Shown here one piece after another: positions 35,326 through 44,616 of a stretch of 49,845 bases of DNA. The first letter of the stretch is position 1, and the number at the start of each line of letters is the position of its first letter. The notes under the pieces are model-generated. The model did no database searches. It was not told the DNA's origin and worked only from the letters and a program-made list of their open reading frames with translations. Origin of the DNA: Myxococcales bacterium (lineage in GTDB: Bacteria > Myxococcota_A > UBA9042 > GCA-2863065). The DNA lies in NCBI GenBank assembly GCA_018780435.1, contig JADMJS010000434.1, positions 1 to 49,845 on the forward strand, given 5' to 3'. The translations under genes and the position numbers were made by a program.

Positions 35326-38022
35326 TCAAGCCCGCTGGGCGTGGGCGAGGTACGTGCGCACGGGCTCAAGATAGGGCATCGAGGCGAGGCCCGCGGACTC
35401 GGCGCGGGCGATGACGGCGCGGAGACCGTCCTCGGCGAAGGGTTCCGACGCGTTCATCCGAGCCAACGCCATGTCCGCCATGACCTCCACAACTTCGCGT
35501 TCGCAAATGGGATCCACGGTGACCATCGCGCGCTCGAGGCACTCGATGGCCTCCCGACTGTGTCCCGAGAGGCGAAAGGCGCGCCCTCGCCAGACGTCGA
35601 CCGACATCGTGAGGCCGCCCATGGCCCCGGGGATGATCTCCTTTTGCTCAGCGATGGCATCGAGCGCGGCCTGTGCGGCGTCGCCGTGTCCGTCCTCGGC
35701 CATGAGCGCCGCGCGGACGAATCGACCGAACGAGGGCGGTGGTGACATGCCTTGACTCGACGTCCATGCCTGCTCGGCAAAATCCCTGGCCCGGTCGAGG
35801 TCGCGACACAGCCACGTCGTCAGAGTGAGGTAGTCCATAGGACCAACGATGGCGTTCCAGTGAAGCGTAGAACTAATGGCTTTATATCGCCCGAGGGACC
35901 TATCGAACCACGCTACGGCCGCCTCGAGGTCGCCGCCGTGCACGGCGATCTCACCTCGTTTGTGGTCGCACCAGGCACGCCGGACGGCGTCAATCCGGGG
36001 TGTCCCGTCGAGTACGCTTGCGAGACGATCATAGATGACCCGGGCCTCGGGTAGGCGGCCCGCTACCATCAGGAAGTGGCCATGGAAGTCCAGGGCTTGT
36101 GCGGTGCCGGGGTGGTCGGGCCCGAGCGCGCTGGTCAGGATCTCGACGGCGAGGGTCGAGTCCTGGAGGGCCGCCTGAGGGTCGCTCGCCTGCGCACTGA
36201 TGAGCGCGCGACGCAACAGCAGCGGCACCCGCTCGGGAGCAGAGTCGCCATACGCTTGCTCGAGACGGCTGAGTGCGAGCGACACGACCTGGAGCGCCGA
36301 CGCGGCATCCCCACTTCGCATGAGCCAGGCCGCTTGGACAGAGGCCAGCTCCGTCTCGGGCCTCAGCGGAGAGCCCAGCCGCCGCAACGCCGATCGAGCA
36401 GAGTCGAGGAGGGACGCCACCGCACCGGTGCCCTGTCGCGCCGTCGGCACTCCGGCCAACAGACCGACGTGTGCCCGCGCCAGCTCGATGGCCGAGAGCG
36501 CCGACCCCAGTGTGTAACCAGCGTCATCGGCTACGACGAGGGCCCGTTCGAGCAGTTCGAGGCCATGCTCTTGACGTTGGCCACTGAGGACCGTGGCTGC
36601 CCCGGCCACGTGCAGCGCCTCGGCGAGTGTGGGTGCGTCGCCGAGCTGTTCGGCGCGGATCACGGCGTCGTTCGCGAGTGTGAGCGCGCTTGGACTTCGG
36701 AGGACACTGAGCATGGATGCCCGAATGGACAGATTTCGGACGAGCTCCGCAACACGACGGCGCGCCGGCGCGCGAGGTGGGCGCGGGCTGGCGACCGGTG
36801 TCGACTCTGGGAGACTGTATTCGCGAAGGCACCGAAGCGGCAGCTCGCCACGATAGGCCGACGCGAACTCGGTCGGGTCACCGTGTTCGAGGACGCCGAC
36901 GAAGGCCGCGAGTTCCTGGAAAGCCCGTTCGGAGTGCGCGAGCGCGTCGGCATACCAAAATGGGTCCTCCGCGACCAACGACTCGGCGTCGCGGCACGCG
37001 GAGCGCCACGCGCCCAGGTGTTGCTCGATATGTCGCGCGACATGCTGAAAAGTGTGGGTCACAAAACGAAGCCCGACGGCGTCGAAGCGCTGCCGGATCG
37101 CATCCTTGGCTCCGGCTCTCCAGAGTGCGTCACAGCGTTCAACCGACGGGACCATGAGGCCACCCCGCCGCCGTGCCGCTCGGAGCGCGACGAGGAGCGC
37201 CTCCATCGTCGGAAAGCGGTCATCAGGCCTCGATGAGAGCCCACGACGGAGCACGTCCTCGACGGCCTCCGGGAGGTCTACTAGGGGTTCAGTGACGACG
37301 AGGCGCGCCGCCCGCAGCGCCTCACGGCGGCTCGAGAATGTGTCCCCGCCGAACGGCGCGACTCCGTGTAGTGCTTCGAAGAGCGCGACACAGAAGCTGA
37401 ACTGATCACTCCGGGCGTCGATCGAGGCTCCTTCAGCCTGCTCGGGCGACATGTAGGCCGGAGTCCCAAAGATGCCCGTCCGACGAGCAGGTCCCGAGCC
37501 ACCGCGAGACTCGGACCACGTCCGGGTCGCGAGACCGAAGTCTCCCACTCTCACTCGACCGTCGTCGCCGACGAAGACGTTGTCCGGCTTGAAGTCGCAA
37601 TGCACGAGACCGGCTTGGTGAGCCGCAGTGAGCCCGTCCCCGGCCTGCGCAAACAGATCGAGGATCTCGACCACATGCCGTCGTCGCTGTTCCAGCCAGC
37701 TTCGCAGCGTGACACCGACGATCCGCTCCATGGCGACGAAGGTCCTCCCGTCGTGCTGCCCAACGTCGTGAACCGACACGACATTCGGATGCGAGAGCCT
37801 AGCCATGGTCTGTGCTTCTGCGAGGAGCGCGTTTTGCGCATCTTCAGGGGCGATGAGGACCTTCAGGGCAAGCTCGCGGTCGAGGGCGGGATCGTGCGCG
37901 AGCAGGACGATGCCCATCGCGCCGCGGCCAAGCTCGCGGAGCACTCGATATCGCCCGATGTGGGGCGGCACCTCCGGCGCGACGGCGGCCCCTTCCACTC
38001 CAATCGTCGCGTCGAACTCCAT
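35326..38022 (-). CDS. Serine/threonine protein kinase with TPR-like C-terminal region
   Basis: An 898-residue protein. The ATG at 38022 is preferred over the GTG two codons upstream, which lies within the ribosome binding site GGGAGG. The kinase domain spans about 25-285: glycine loop GRGAMGIV (32-39), K54, E69, the catalytic loop HCDFKPDN (141-148) with D143, K145 and N148, DFG at 161-163, and GTPAYMSPEQA. The usual Arg of HRD is Cys 142, so activation-loop phosphorylation may not control it in the standard way. The rest (about 330-898) is helical with tetratricopeptide-like repeats ('ALQDSTLAVEILTSALGPDHPGTAQALDFHG' type). There is no membrane helix, so it is cytoplasmic. It is divergent from the carbonic anhydrase gene, and its substrate is unknown. 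Confidence 0.9.
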   Translation of the reverse strand: MEFDATIGVEGAAVAPEVPPHIGRYRVLRELGRGAMGIVLLAHDPALDRELALKVLIAPEDAQNALLAEAQTMARLSHPNVVSVHDVGQHDGRTFVAMERIVGVTLRSWLEQRRRHVVEILDLFAQAGDGLTAAHQAGLVHCDFKPDNVFVGDDGRVRVGDFGLATRTWSESRGGSGPARRTGIFGTPAYMSPEQAEGASIDARSDQFSFCVALFEALHGVAPFGGDTFSSRREALRAARLVVTEPLVDLPEAVEDVLRRGLSSRPDDRFPTMEALLVALRAARRRGGLMVPSVERCDALWRAGAKDAIRQRFDAVGLRFVTHTFQHVARHIEQHLGAWRSACRDAESLVAEDPFWYADALAHSERAFQELAAFVGVLEHGDPTEFASAYRGELPLRCLREYSLPESTPVASPRPPRAPARRRVAELVRNLSIRASMLSVLRSPSALTLANDAVIRAEQLGDAPTLAEALHVAGAATVLSGQRQEHGLELLERALVVADDAGYTLGSALSAIELARAHVGLLAGVPTARQGTGAVASLLDSARSALRRLGSPLRPETELASVQAAWLMRSGDAASALQVVSLALSRLEQAYGDSAPERVPLLLRRALISAQASDPQAALQDSTLAVEILTSALGPDHPGTAQALDFHGHFLMVAGRLPEARVIYDRLASVLDGTPRIDAVRRAWCDHKRGEIAVHGGDLEAAVAWFDRSLGRYKAISSTLHWNAIVGPMDYLTLTTWLCRDLDRARDFAEQAWTSSQGMSPPPSFGRFVRAALMAEDGHGDAAQAALDAIAEQKEIIPGAMGGLTMSVDVWRGRAFRLSGHSREAIECLERAMVTVDPICEREVVEVMADMALARMNASEPFAEDGLRAVIARAESAGLASMPYLEPVRTYLAHAQRA

Positions 38023-38124
38023 GTGCACCTCCCGCCGGCCCTGACTCTAGCGATGAGAATCGGCGCCTGTCGAGTCGACCTGTCTCGCCTGGCTCACGTT
38101 CTCGGCGACCGATGCGCAGTGAAG

Positions 38125-38153
38125 TTGACCGCTCTCTGTCGCACCCATAGGCT
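38125..38153 (+). promoter_or_regulatory. Candidate sigma70-type promoter of the carbonic anhydrase gene
   Basis: TTGACC (38125-38130, 5 of 6 to consensus) and TAGGCT (38148-38153) are 17 bp apart, within the 182-bp divergent spacer. Transcription would start near 38160, about 45 nt before the ATG. Confidence 0.42.
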
Positions 38154-38173
38154 ATGGCGCATCAGCGACAATC

Positions 38174-38190
38174 GAGACTCATAAAGTCTC
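38174..38190 (+). promoter_or_regulatory. Inverted repeat in the leader next to the ribosome binding site
   Basis: GAGACT (38174-38179) and AGTCTC (38185-38190) form a 6-bp inverted repeat with a 5-nt loop. The right arm directly abuts the AGGGAG ribosome binding site (38191-38196). It could be an operator or a small RNA hairpin affecting translation. The stem is short, so this is tentative. Confidence 0.3.
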
Positions 38191-38204
38191 AGGGAGTGGG
38201 TTCA

Positions 38205-39098
38205 ATGCAACTGTGGGCAAGGATGTTTCTGGTGGTCGGATCGGGACTCGCGATCGGATGTGAGAGCGAGAGCACCAAGGACTCGACGACGGGCGCCGAC
38301 GCGGCCGACGCGGCCGATGCGACCGACGGGGCCGATGCGACCGACGGGGCCGACGCGACCGACGGGGCCGACGCGACCGACGGGGCCGACGCGACCGACG
38401 GGGCCGATGCGACCGACGTCACCGACGGGACGGACGGGGGCGATGGTGCGGGGGCGTGCGCACTGCCACAGGCCCCTCGCGACATCTCTATCGTAGATGG
38501 AACCAACGCGGGCGTGGTCCCGGGCCCGGGCGAGGACGCGAAGTGGCTGTGCAACGTACACTTCCACAATCCGCAGGAACATCAGGGAGTGGGAGCGTGC
38601 CCCGAGGTGACGACCGGCGGCGAGGGCGTCTGTGCACCCGAAGCGGTCGAAGGCGAGGCCGAAGCGGAGGAGCCGGTCCACGCGGGGGACGTCGTCGAGG
38701 TTCACTGGGTGTACTCGAACTGTCAGGCCGAAGGATCGCCTGCGCCCGAGGCCGGGCAAGGGCTCACCCCATGCGTCTGCGCCAGTGGCCAGATCCTGCG
38801 CGTCGTGGGCCAGGTCATGGTCGTCGATGAGGCGGATGGCGCGACCGAGCTGACGGAGCCGACGGACGGCGAGTTCGCGGGCTATCTCGGCTCCACCACG
38901 GGGGACAAGTGGGACGGGAAGTGTTCGGACATCGGCGTGAACTGGGAGGTGGCCACGGACTGCGCCGCCATCAACCTCGCCGCCCTCGGCACGTGGTGTG
39001 AGGACAACGCGTTCGGCGAGCACCACGCCCACGGCGCGCGTGAGCTCATCACCGATCCCGCTTCACTGTCTCCGTTCGTCCCAGCCCCCGTGGAATGA
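38205..39098 (+). CDS. Delta-class carbonic anhydrase, lipoprotein
   Basis: A 297-residue protein. The ATG at 38205 has AGGGAG about 8 nt upstream and gives a signal peptide with lipobox AIGC (Cys 19); upstream in-frame codons add no signal. A tandem DATDGA linker (about 30-75) separates the lipid anchor from the enzyme domain. Conserved delta-class features are CNVHFHNPQEHQG (H119, H121, H126), VEVHWVYSNC (H167), GSTTG followed by VNWEV, and EHHAHGARELITDP (H273, H274, H276). Several of these His residues are the likely zinc ligands. The family converts CO2 and water to bicarbonate. The location would be periplasmic or outer-membrane, where it could supply bicarbonate or handle pH. It is divergent from the kinase gene. 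Confidence 0.85.
   Translation: MQLWARMFLVVGSGLAIGCESESTKDSTTGADAADAADATDGADATDGADATDGADATDGADATDGADATDVTDGTDGGDGAGACALPQAPRDISIVDGTNAGVVPGPGEDAKWLCNVHFHNPQEHQGVGACPEVTTGGEGVCAPEAVEGEAEAEEPVHAGDVVEVHWVYSNCQAEGSPAPEAGQGLTPCVCASGQILRVVGQVMVVDEADGATELTEPTDGEFAGYLGSTTGDKWDGKCSDIGVNWEVATDCAAINLAALGTWCEDNAFGEHHAHGARELITDPASLSPFVPAPVE
38316..38417 (+). repeat. 18-bp tandem repeat coding DATDGA linker
   Basis: Five 18-bp units (GAYGCGACCGACGGGGCC, differing only in the third base) run from 38316 to 38405, with a partial sixth to 38417. They encode DATDGA in the lipoprotein linker of the carbonic anhydrase. Near-perfect units mean copy number can change by slippage without breaking the frame. Confidence 0.92.
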
Positions 39099-39146
39099 CC
39101 TCTCGAGAGCGCCTCCGTCGCCTCGATTGAAGACGTCGAGCGTCAA

Positions 39147-39189
39147 ACCCCAGGTGCCCTGCTCATCGAGAGCAGCACGGCACCGGGGT
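39147..39189. terminator. Strong hairpin between convergent genes
   Basis: Outer arms ACCCCAGGTGCC (39147-39158) and GGCACCGGGGT (39179-39189) pair with one bulged A. An inner stem CTGCTC/GAGCAG (39159-39164, 39170-39175) has a 5-nt loop. It sits between the stops of the carbonic anhydrase and tamB genes, so it is a likely bidirectional terminator, although no T-run follows. Confidence 0.6.
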
Positions 39190-39261
39190 CTCCCGCTCCG
39201 TGCCGCCAATTCACTCAGAGGCGCCGCCCTCGTTCACCTCGGCGATGGGGATCACGCGTCG

Positions 39262-42200
39262 CTAGAATCGCCAGCGGTAGAACAGGTCCATGGCGCCGGC
39301 CTTGCCATCGCCATAACGTCCGTCGAGGTGGAGGCGCTGCGTCAGCTCGTACTGCAAGCGCACTTCGTTCGTGTTCTCGCCTTCTCGAGCGCCCAGGTCG
39401 GCGTGGTAGGCGACCATGAGGTTCCTCAGGATGCGGCGACCGACCGTGATCCGGGTCTTGGAGAGCTGCGACCCGCCGGTCTCGACCTTGAACACATCGA
39501 CCGGGAGTTTGTCCTGCAGCATGCGGGAGGCGGACGCCGAGACGAGGCCCATGACCAAGTTCGCGATCCTCCCCTTGTCCTCCTTTCCGGACTGACCTCC
39601 TCCCGCCGGGAAGCCGAGCGTGATGATCGACATGATGAATGTCTGGCTCATCTCCGGGTCGCTCGTCAGTCGCACGCGAGGGCGGGAGGCGACACCCGTG
39701 ACTGCGAGCGTGATCTCTTTTCCCACGAGGTCCGGTCCGACCGGGGTCAAGTCGACCCCAGAGATGTCGAAGGTCGCGCGCACGTCCAGGGTCGGTTCGA
39801 GCCGATTGGAGCCGTCGAAGTACACTTTGGAGTCCGGAGAGATCGCAAACTCCCGGCCGTAGACGAAGACCCGACCCTCATCCACTCCCACTTGGCCGAC
39901 GACGGCGAGCTGGGCTCCTCGACTCGTGATGCGCAGGTCACCGCTCGCCTGCAAATCCACCATGTCGTTCTTCACTCGCACACTTCGATGCGGGATCTCG
40001 ATGGCGAGGTCGAGGTCGAGTCCATGGAGGATGCTGGAGGCGATAGAGGCCGAGTCCAGACCCGTCGGCCGGACCCGATCATTGAGGTAGACGACGCCGT
40101 CCGGCTTCCCGATGGGGACGACGTCTCGACCGCCGGTGCTGGGCTTGGCCACGATCTCGTCAAGCCGCAATTTGGCCAGGACGCCGGGCTTTACGAGGGT
40201 CCCGGACAGCCCGATGGTCCCGCTGAGGGTCGCCGTGAGATCATCGCGCCCGAGGACGCGGTAGTGGTCCAGCGTGATCGCACCGCGAAGCCGGACGTCC
40301 CGCGCCTGGAAGGTCGGGAAGGTCGCGCCGAGCTCAAGCTCGAGAGACCCCTCAGGCTGAACGAGGCGTAGTGGGCCGAGCTCTATCGCGTCGCCGTCGA
40401 ACCGGATGCCGAGGTCGACGTCGGGCTGGTCGAGACCCAGCGGACCCACGACCAATCGCGTGAGCCGCGCGCCGGTGCGCCCCACCAGCCGGGGCTGGCC
40501 GAAGGTCCCGGCGAGGGCGAGGTCGACGTCGATGTCGCCATCGCTCGGCCCCAGAACGGCCGGCATCAGGGCGGCTAGGCCGTCGACGGCGAGCGCCTTG
40601 ACCCGAACGTGGCCACCGAGAGGGATCGCCGTCAGCTCGGGGAGGCCCGAGCTGAGCACGCCCCCGCTCCCGAGACCCGCTTCGACGACGACATCGAGCG
40701 CTCCCCCTGCGCGCTTGGCGCCCGGCCTCGACGCGAGGAGCCGCGTCGTGACGCGACCCTGTTCGACCACGACCTCAAGGCTTGCGGCGTTGATGAGGGG
40801 CGGGCGAAGTTCCAGCGAGGGCGCATCGGACTCCGCGGTGGAAGCGACCGTCGATGCAGGCGTCGAGCCGAGGTCGATGGACCCCGATCCGACGGGACCG
40901 CCGGGATCGCCGTGAAAGCGGAAGCTCCCGCGGAGAGTCGGTGGGCCCACGAGTCCCGCGAGCACCTGTCCGAGCCCAGGCGACAGTGCCTCGAGCCCCT
41001 CGAAGTCCAGGTCGAGCGGACCGATGTCCAGCGTAACGGCCGGCTCACGGAGCAGACTCATCGGATCCGGACGCATCGCTGCCGCTCCCAGCGCTTCGGG
41101 GAGGCTCAACACGACTCGCGCGAGCTCGCGCTCAGCCGCGTGGAGCGTCGCCCGAACGCGGCCCTGCTGACCATCGCTCGTGAAGGCCACCCTCGCGTGC
41201 CGCTTCTTGAGAAGACCACCCGTGGCCTGAACGTCGCCCGTGATGGCGACCGCACCGACGGGGCCCAGGAAGTCGAGCCCGGCGCCGACGCGGAGCTTGC
41301 CTATGGGCCTCGCGAGGCCCGTCATCCATCGGCGGAGCGGCGCCCCCGTCAGAGCGAGGTGGCCCGTCAGCGGAGTGGCCATCAGCGCCGACCGGCCGGA
41401 CGCAGTGGCGAGCGAACCGAGGTCGACCGGCAGCTCGACCCGGGCCTCGAGCTCTTTGCCATCGCCAGCGACGACGTCGGCACGGAGCCTCCCTGACGCG
41501 AGCGCGACGTTCAAGGTGACGTCGAGCGGGTTCAGTGGCGCCACGGCCAGGCGACGTCCTCGTACCGACGCCGTTCCTTCGATGTGAGGCCACGCTCCCG
41601 CGAGTCGGGCTTCGAAGCGAGCCGCGCCCGTCAGGGGCGGCGCCGTGGGTACCAACTCTCCGAGCAGCGCCAGATCGAGTTCACTCGTCGAGAGCGTCAG
41701 CTTCGTCTTGCCCCCATCCCGAATCGGCCATGGGCTTACGAGCTCAGCATCGACGTGGACGTCGCCCCAGGCGGCCGAGAGCGTGGCCCGAGCGTCGGCC
41801 CCCGAGAGCGTCAGGTCGAGGTCCGCGCCGATCCCGCGGGTGCGTCCAACCGACGCGTTGGACAGATGGACATCGAGGTCGCCCAAGAGCCGCGCCGGAG
41901 TTCCTCGCAGGTCGGCCGTGACCGCGATCTCCCCGCCGATGTCCGGCAGGGCCACCCCGGCGCCCATGACCCCCCTCGCCACGGTCAGCCAACGCTCGAG
42001 GCGCTGCCTCGGCATCGCAACCTCGAGCGTCAGGTTCTGAGTCTTGAGGTCGAAGGTCGCATCCAGCGCCAGCGAGGTCCCTGCTGGCTCGCGGCCGGCG
42101 CCTCCGCCGTCGAGCTGCAAGCGAAGTCCGCCGAGTCCGACGCGTCCGGCCGGATCGTAGGACACCTGAGCGACGCCCAGTGACTCAAGTCCCACGGGAC

Positions 42201-44616
42201 CGCGACGGGCGAAGAGCTTGGACAGGGAGAGGGTAATGGCGCCTGCGAACCCGTCCTGGAAGGCGACACCGACGTCCACGCCGGCGCGGAGCGCTCCCTG
42301 ACGGGCTCGAAGCTCGAGCTGGCCACGTTCCCCTGGACTCAGCCGTGCCAGGAGGCTCACGTCGTCGAGGAGGACTCCAGCGAGATCGATCGCCGTCGCG
42401 CCGAGGACGAGCTGGCCGTCCAGCCCCTTGGCGCCATAGTGGGCGTCGAGCTTGGCAGACGCATGCCGGATTCCACGGCCAGACCCGAGCTCGAGGTCAT
42501 CGACCGCGAGGTCGGCGCGTGCTCCGAGCGGCGCGCCGTCGGCCGCCGCTGCGACGCCGCTGAGCCGCTGCCCGAGAGACGCGGACAGCTGACCCGAGAC
42601 GGTACCGACACTCATCCCATCGGGGCCGATCGCGCCGCGCACCAGCAAGGGGCCCGTGAACACCGCGCCCTCCGGCTGCTCGATGAGCGCCGTCTCAAGC
42701 GCGACCCCCGTGACGAACCAGGGGCCCTGCGAGACGGACTCCACGGACAGGTGCGCGCTGGCGGCCGACAGGCGACCGCCCGGCGAAAGCGTCGCGTCGG
42801 CTTCGAAGACCGACTCGGCGACCGAGAGCCCGCTCGGCCCGAGTAGCCCGCGCACGTCGCCCTGGGCGGTGACCCGGAGCTCGTCCCCGGCCGCCACCGC
42901 TTCGACCGACAGCGTCGTGTGCCCTCCCGAGAACGCCGAGGCCCCTGCCTCTTCGAGCACCACCGTCGCGCGCCCGGTCGGGAGCCCGCGCCCGGAGTAG
43001 GCCAGCGCCGCGTCGATGGCGAGCGCCGACGCTCGCGCGGGTCCCATCGTCTCGGGCAGGGCGAGCCCCTCTAGCCTCAGGGCGAGGTTGGCCGCCACCG
43101 ACGGTGGACCGCCTGGCATCAGCTCGGCATGGGCGTCGAGCGCGAGCTCTGGGACCTGCCCCTGAGTCCCCTTCAACGCCGAGAGGCCGAGCGACGTCAG
43201 GAGCGGCGCTACGTCGAGCCCGGCGACGGAGACGGAGACGTCGAGAGAGGTCCCGGCGACGTGCGGCATCCTCACCGCGCCTCGGACGACACCCATCGCG
43301 TCGCCCCGCGCTTCGAAGCGAAGGTCGGCTGAGGGGCCGACGAGCGAAGCCCAGATGTCGGCGTCCCGTATCGGGATCCCGGCCATTTGTAGACCCCGAG
43401 CGGCGACGCTGAGGTCGGCGAGCCCTCCTGCGAGTGGCATCCCCTCGCCGGAGGCTCGAAGGTCGAGGGCATCGAGTGAGAGCGGCGGGAGCCCCGGGAG
43501 GATGGCGGCGGGTCGAATGCGTTCGCCAGCCAGCTTCAGCGTCCATGGCCCCGGCGTCCCCGTCATCAAGAGAGGCCCGATCGCCATCCTCGCGTCGATG
43601 GTGATCGGGCTGTCGCCGGCCAGGATCGACAGACGAGCCGACACCCACGACCCATCGCTCTCGAGCTCACCGGACACGCGCCCTGCACCGAGGAGCGGAG
43701 GCAACCCGAGGAGCCGCGAAAGCGACTCGAGGTCCGTCGAGAGCTCGGTCAGCGTGAGGCGCCCCGCTCGTCCGGTGAGTGACGGCAGCTCGGCGGAGAG
43801 GTCGAGGCGGGTCCCGCCCGCCGCGGCCGTGAACCGATCGACCCGGAGCCTGTCGCCCTCGAGCGCCCCATCGGAGGTGATCCCGAAGTCACCTCGCGGG
43901 ACGTTCGGGGTCAGCGGGTCGACGAGCTCACCCGATATCGACAGCCCCTTCCAACGGATCGATTCTCGGTCGTAGTGAAACTCGCCGGCGACAGCCAGGT
44001 CTCGCACCAGCGTAGGACCTCCCACGTGAGTCACGACCGTCACCCGCTCGAGCTGCAGGTGCGCGACGTCGACGACCCAATCGGACGGTTCACTGGGATC
44101 GTCGGGCGCGACCGACTCGACGACGAACGCGCGAAGGAGCCCCATGCGTCGTCGATTGTCGAAGAGCGACAGCTCAAGCCCCGAGAGCGTCAGCGAGTCC
44201 ACCCACACGCGCTTCGACACGAGATCCCACAGCTCCACGCGGAGCTCGAGACGTTCGAGGCGCAGCGCCTCTCCGCCTTCCGGGTCGGCGATGACGACGT
44301 CGTGTAGAACGAGGCCGTCAGCCAGAGCGCCTTCGACGCCACCGACCGCCACCTCTCCTGGGATGATGTCGTTGACGACGCCGACCGCTTCCTCGATGGC
44401 CATGCGAGTCCCGTAGCTGGTCCAAAGGATGCTCGACGCGAGCGCGACCACGAGGAGGAGGACGACCAGGAGGACGACCGAGAGCCACTTCACGAGCCGA
44501 CGCAGTCGGCGTGACCGCGGTGGGGAGGACCCGGCCTTCGGTCCGGCGGACGGCGTCGGAGGCTCAGGCGGGGCGCCGGAAGTGGGTCTGGTCGGCGGGG
44601 TGGGCTCGACGTGCAT
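39262..44616 (-). CDS. tamB: TamB-like inner-membrane translocation/assembly protein (DUF490)
   Basis: A 1784-residue protein. A Pro-rich cytoplasmic N-terminus ends in basic RSRRLRRLVK, then a single transmembrane helix (about 41-64) anchors the protein in the inner membrane. The rest is periplasmic: repetitive AsmA/TamB beta-strands with alternating hydrophobic residues ('LRLERLELRVELWDLVSKRVWVDSLTLSGLEL'). The conserved C-terminal DUF490 domain (about 1430-1784) has VYGREFAISPDSKVYFDG, LRVR-type strands and a terminal Phe after RW, as TamB family members end. TamB bridges the envelope and passes outer-membrane proteins or lipids to TamA. Its ATG overlaps the tamA-like stop by one base (TGATG), indicating coupling. 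The length is larger than E. coli TamB (about 1260). Confidence 0.9.
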   Translation of the reverse strand: MHVEPTPPTRPTSGAPPEPPTPSAGPKAGSSPPRSRRLRRLVKWLSVVLLVVLLLVVALASSILWTSYGTRMAIEEAVGVVNDIIPGEVAVGGVEGALADGLVLHDVVIADPEGGEALRLERLELRVELWDLVSKRVWVDSLTLSGLELSLFDNRRRMGLLRAFVVESVAPDDPSEPSDWVVDVAHLQLERVTVVTHVGGPTLVRDLAVAGEFHYDRESIRWKGLSISGELVDPLTPNVPRGDFGITSDGALEGDRLRVDRFTAAAGGTRLDLSAELPSLTGRAGRLTLTELSTDLESLSRLLGLPPLLGAGRVSGELESDGSWVSARLSILAGDSPITIDARMAIGPLLMTGTPGPWTLKLAGERIRPAAILPGLPPLSLDALDLRASGEGMPLAGGLADLSVAARGLQMAGIPIRDADIWASLVGPSADLRFEARGDAMGVVRGAVRMPHVAGTSLDVSVSVAGLDVAPLLTSLGLSALKGTQGQVPELALDAHAELMPGGPPSVAANLALRLEGLALPETMGPARASALAIDAALAYSGRGLPTGRATVVLEEAGASAFSGGHTTLSVEAVAAGDELRVTAQGDVRGLLGPSGLSVAESVFEADATLSPGGRLSAASAHLSVESVSQGPWFVTGVALETALIEQPEGAVFTGPLLVRGAIGPDGMSVGTVSGQLSASLGQRLSGVAAAADGAPLGARADLAVDDLELGSGRGIRHASAKLDAHYGAKGLDGQLVLGATAIDLAGVLLDDVSLLARLSPGERGQLELRARQGALRAGVDVGVAFQDGFAGAITLSLSKLFARRGPVGLESLGVAQVSYDPAGRVGLGGLRLQLDGGGAGREPAGTSLALDATFDLKTQNLTLEVAMPRQRLERWLTVARGVMGAGVALPDIGGEIAVTADLRGTPARLLGDLDVHLSNASVGRTRGIGADLDLTLSGADARATLSAAWGDVHVDAELVSPWPIRDGGKTKLTLSTSELDLALLGELVPTAPPLTGAARFEARLAGAWPHIEGTASVRGRRLAVAPLNPLDVTLNVALASGRLRADVVAGDGKELEARVELPVDLGSLATASGRSALMATPLTGHLALTGAPLRRWMTGLARPIGKLRVGAGLDFLGPVGAVAITGDVQATGGLLKKRHARVAFTSDGQQGRVRATLHAAERELARVVLSLPEALGAAAMRPDPMSLLREPAVTLDIGPLDLDFEGLEALSPGLGQVLAGLVGPPTLRGSFRFHGDPGGPVGSGSIDLGSTPASTVASTAESDAPSLELRPPLINAASLEVVVEQGRVTTRLLASRPGAKRAGGALDVVVEAGLGSGGVLSSGLPELTAIPLGGHVRVKALAVDGLAALMPAVLGPSDGDIDVDLALAGTFGQPRLVGRTGARLTRLVVGPLGLDQPDVDLGIRFDGDAIELGPLRLVQPEGSLELELGATFPTFQARDVRLRGAITLDHYRVLGRDDLTATLSGTIGLSGTLVKPGVLAKLRLDEIVAKPSTGGRDVVPIGKPDGVVYLNDRVRPTGLDSASIASSILHGLDLDLAIEIPHRSVRVKNDMVDLQASGDLRITSRGAQLAVVGQVGVDEGRVFVYGREFAISPDSKVYFDGSNRLEPTLDVRATFDISGVDLTPVGPDLVGKEITLAVTGVASRPRVRLTSDPEMSQTFIMSIITLGFPAGGGQSGKEDKGRIANLVMGLVSASASRMLQDKLPVDVFKVETGGSQLSKTRITVGRRILRNLMVAYHADLGAREGENTNEVRLQYELTQRLHLDGRYGDGKAGAMDLFYRWRF

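Noticed and set aside
36076..37236. 386-codon open frame antisense to the kinase gene.
   Set aside because: Shadow frame with low-complexity sequence; the TPR-like region is coded on the other strand.
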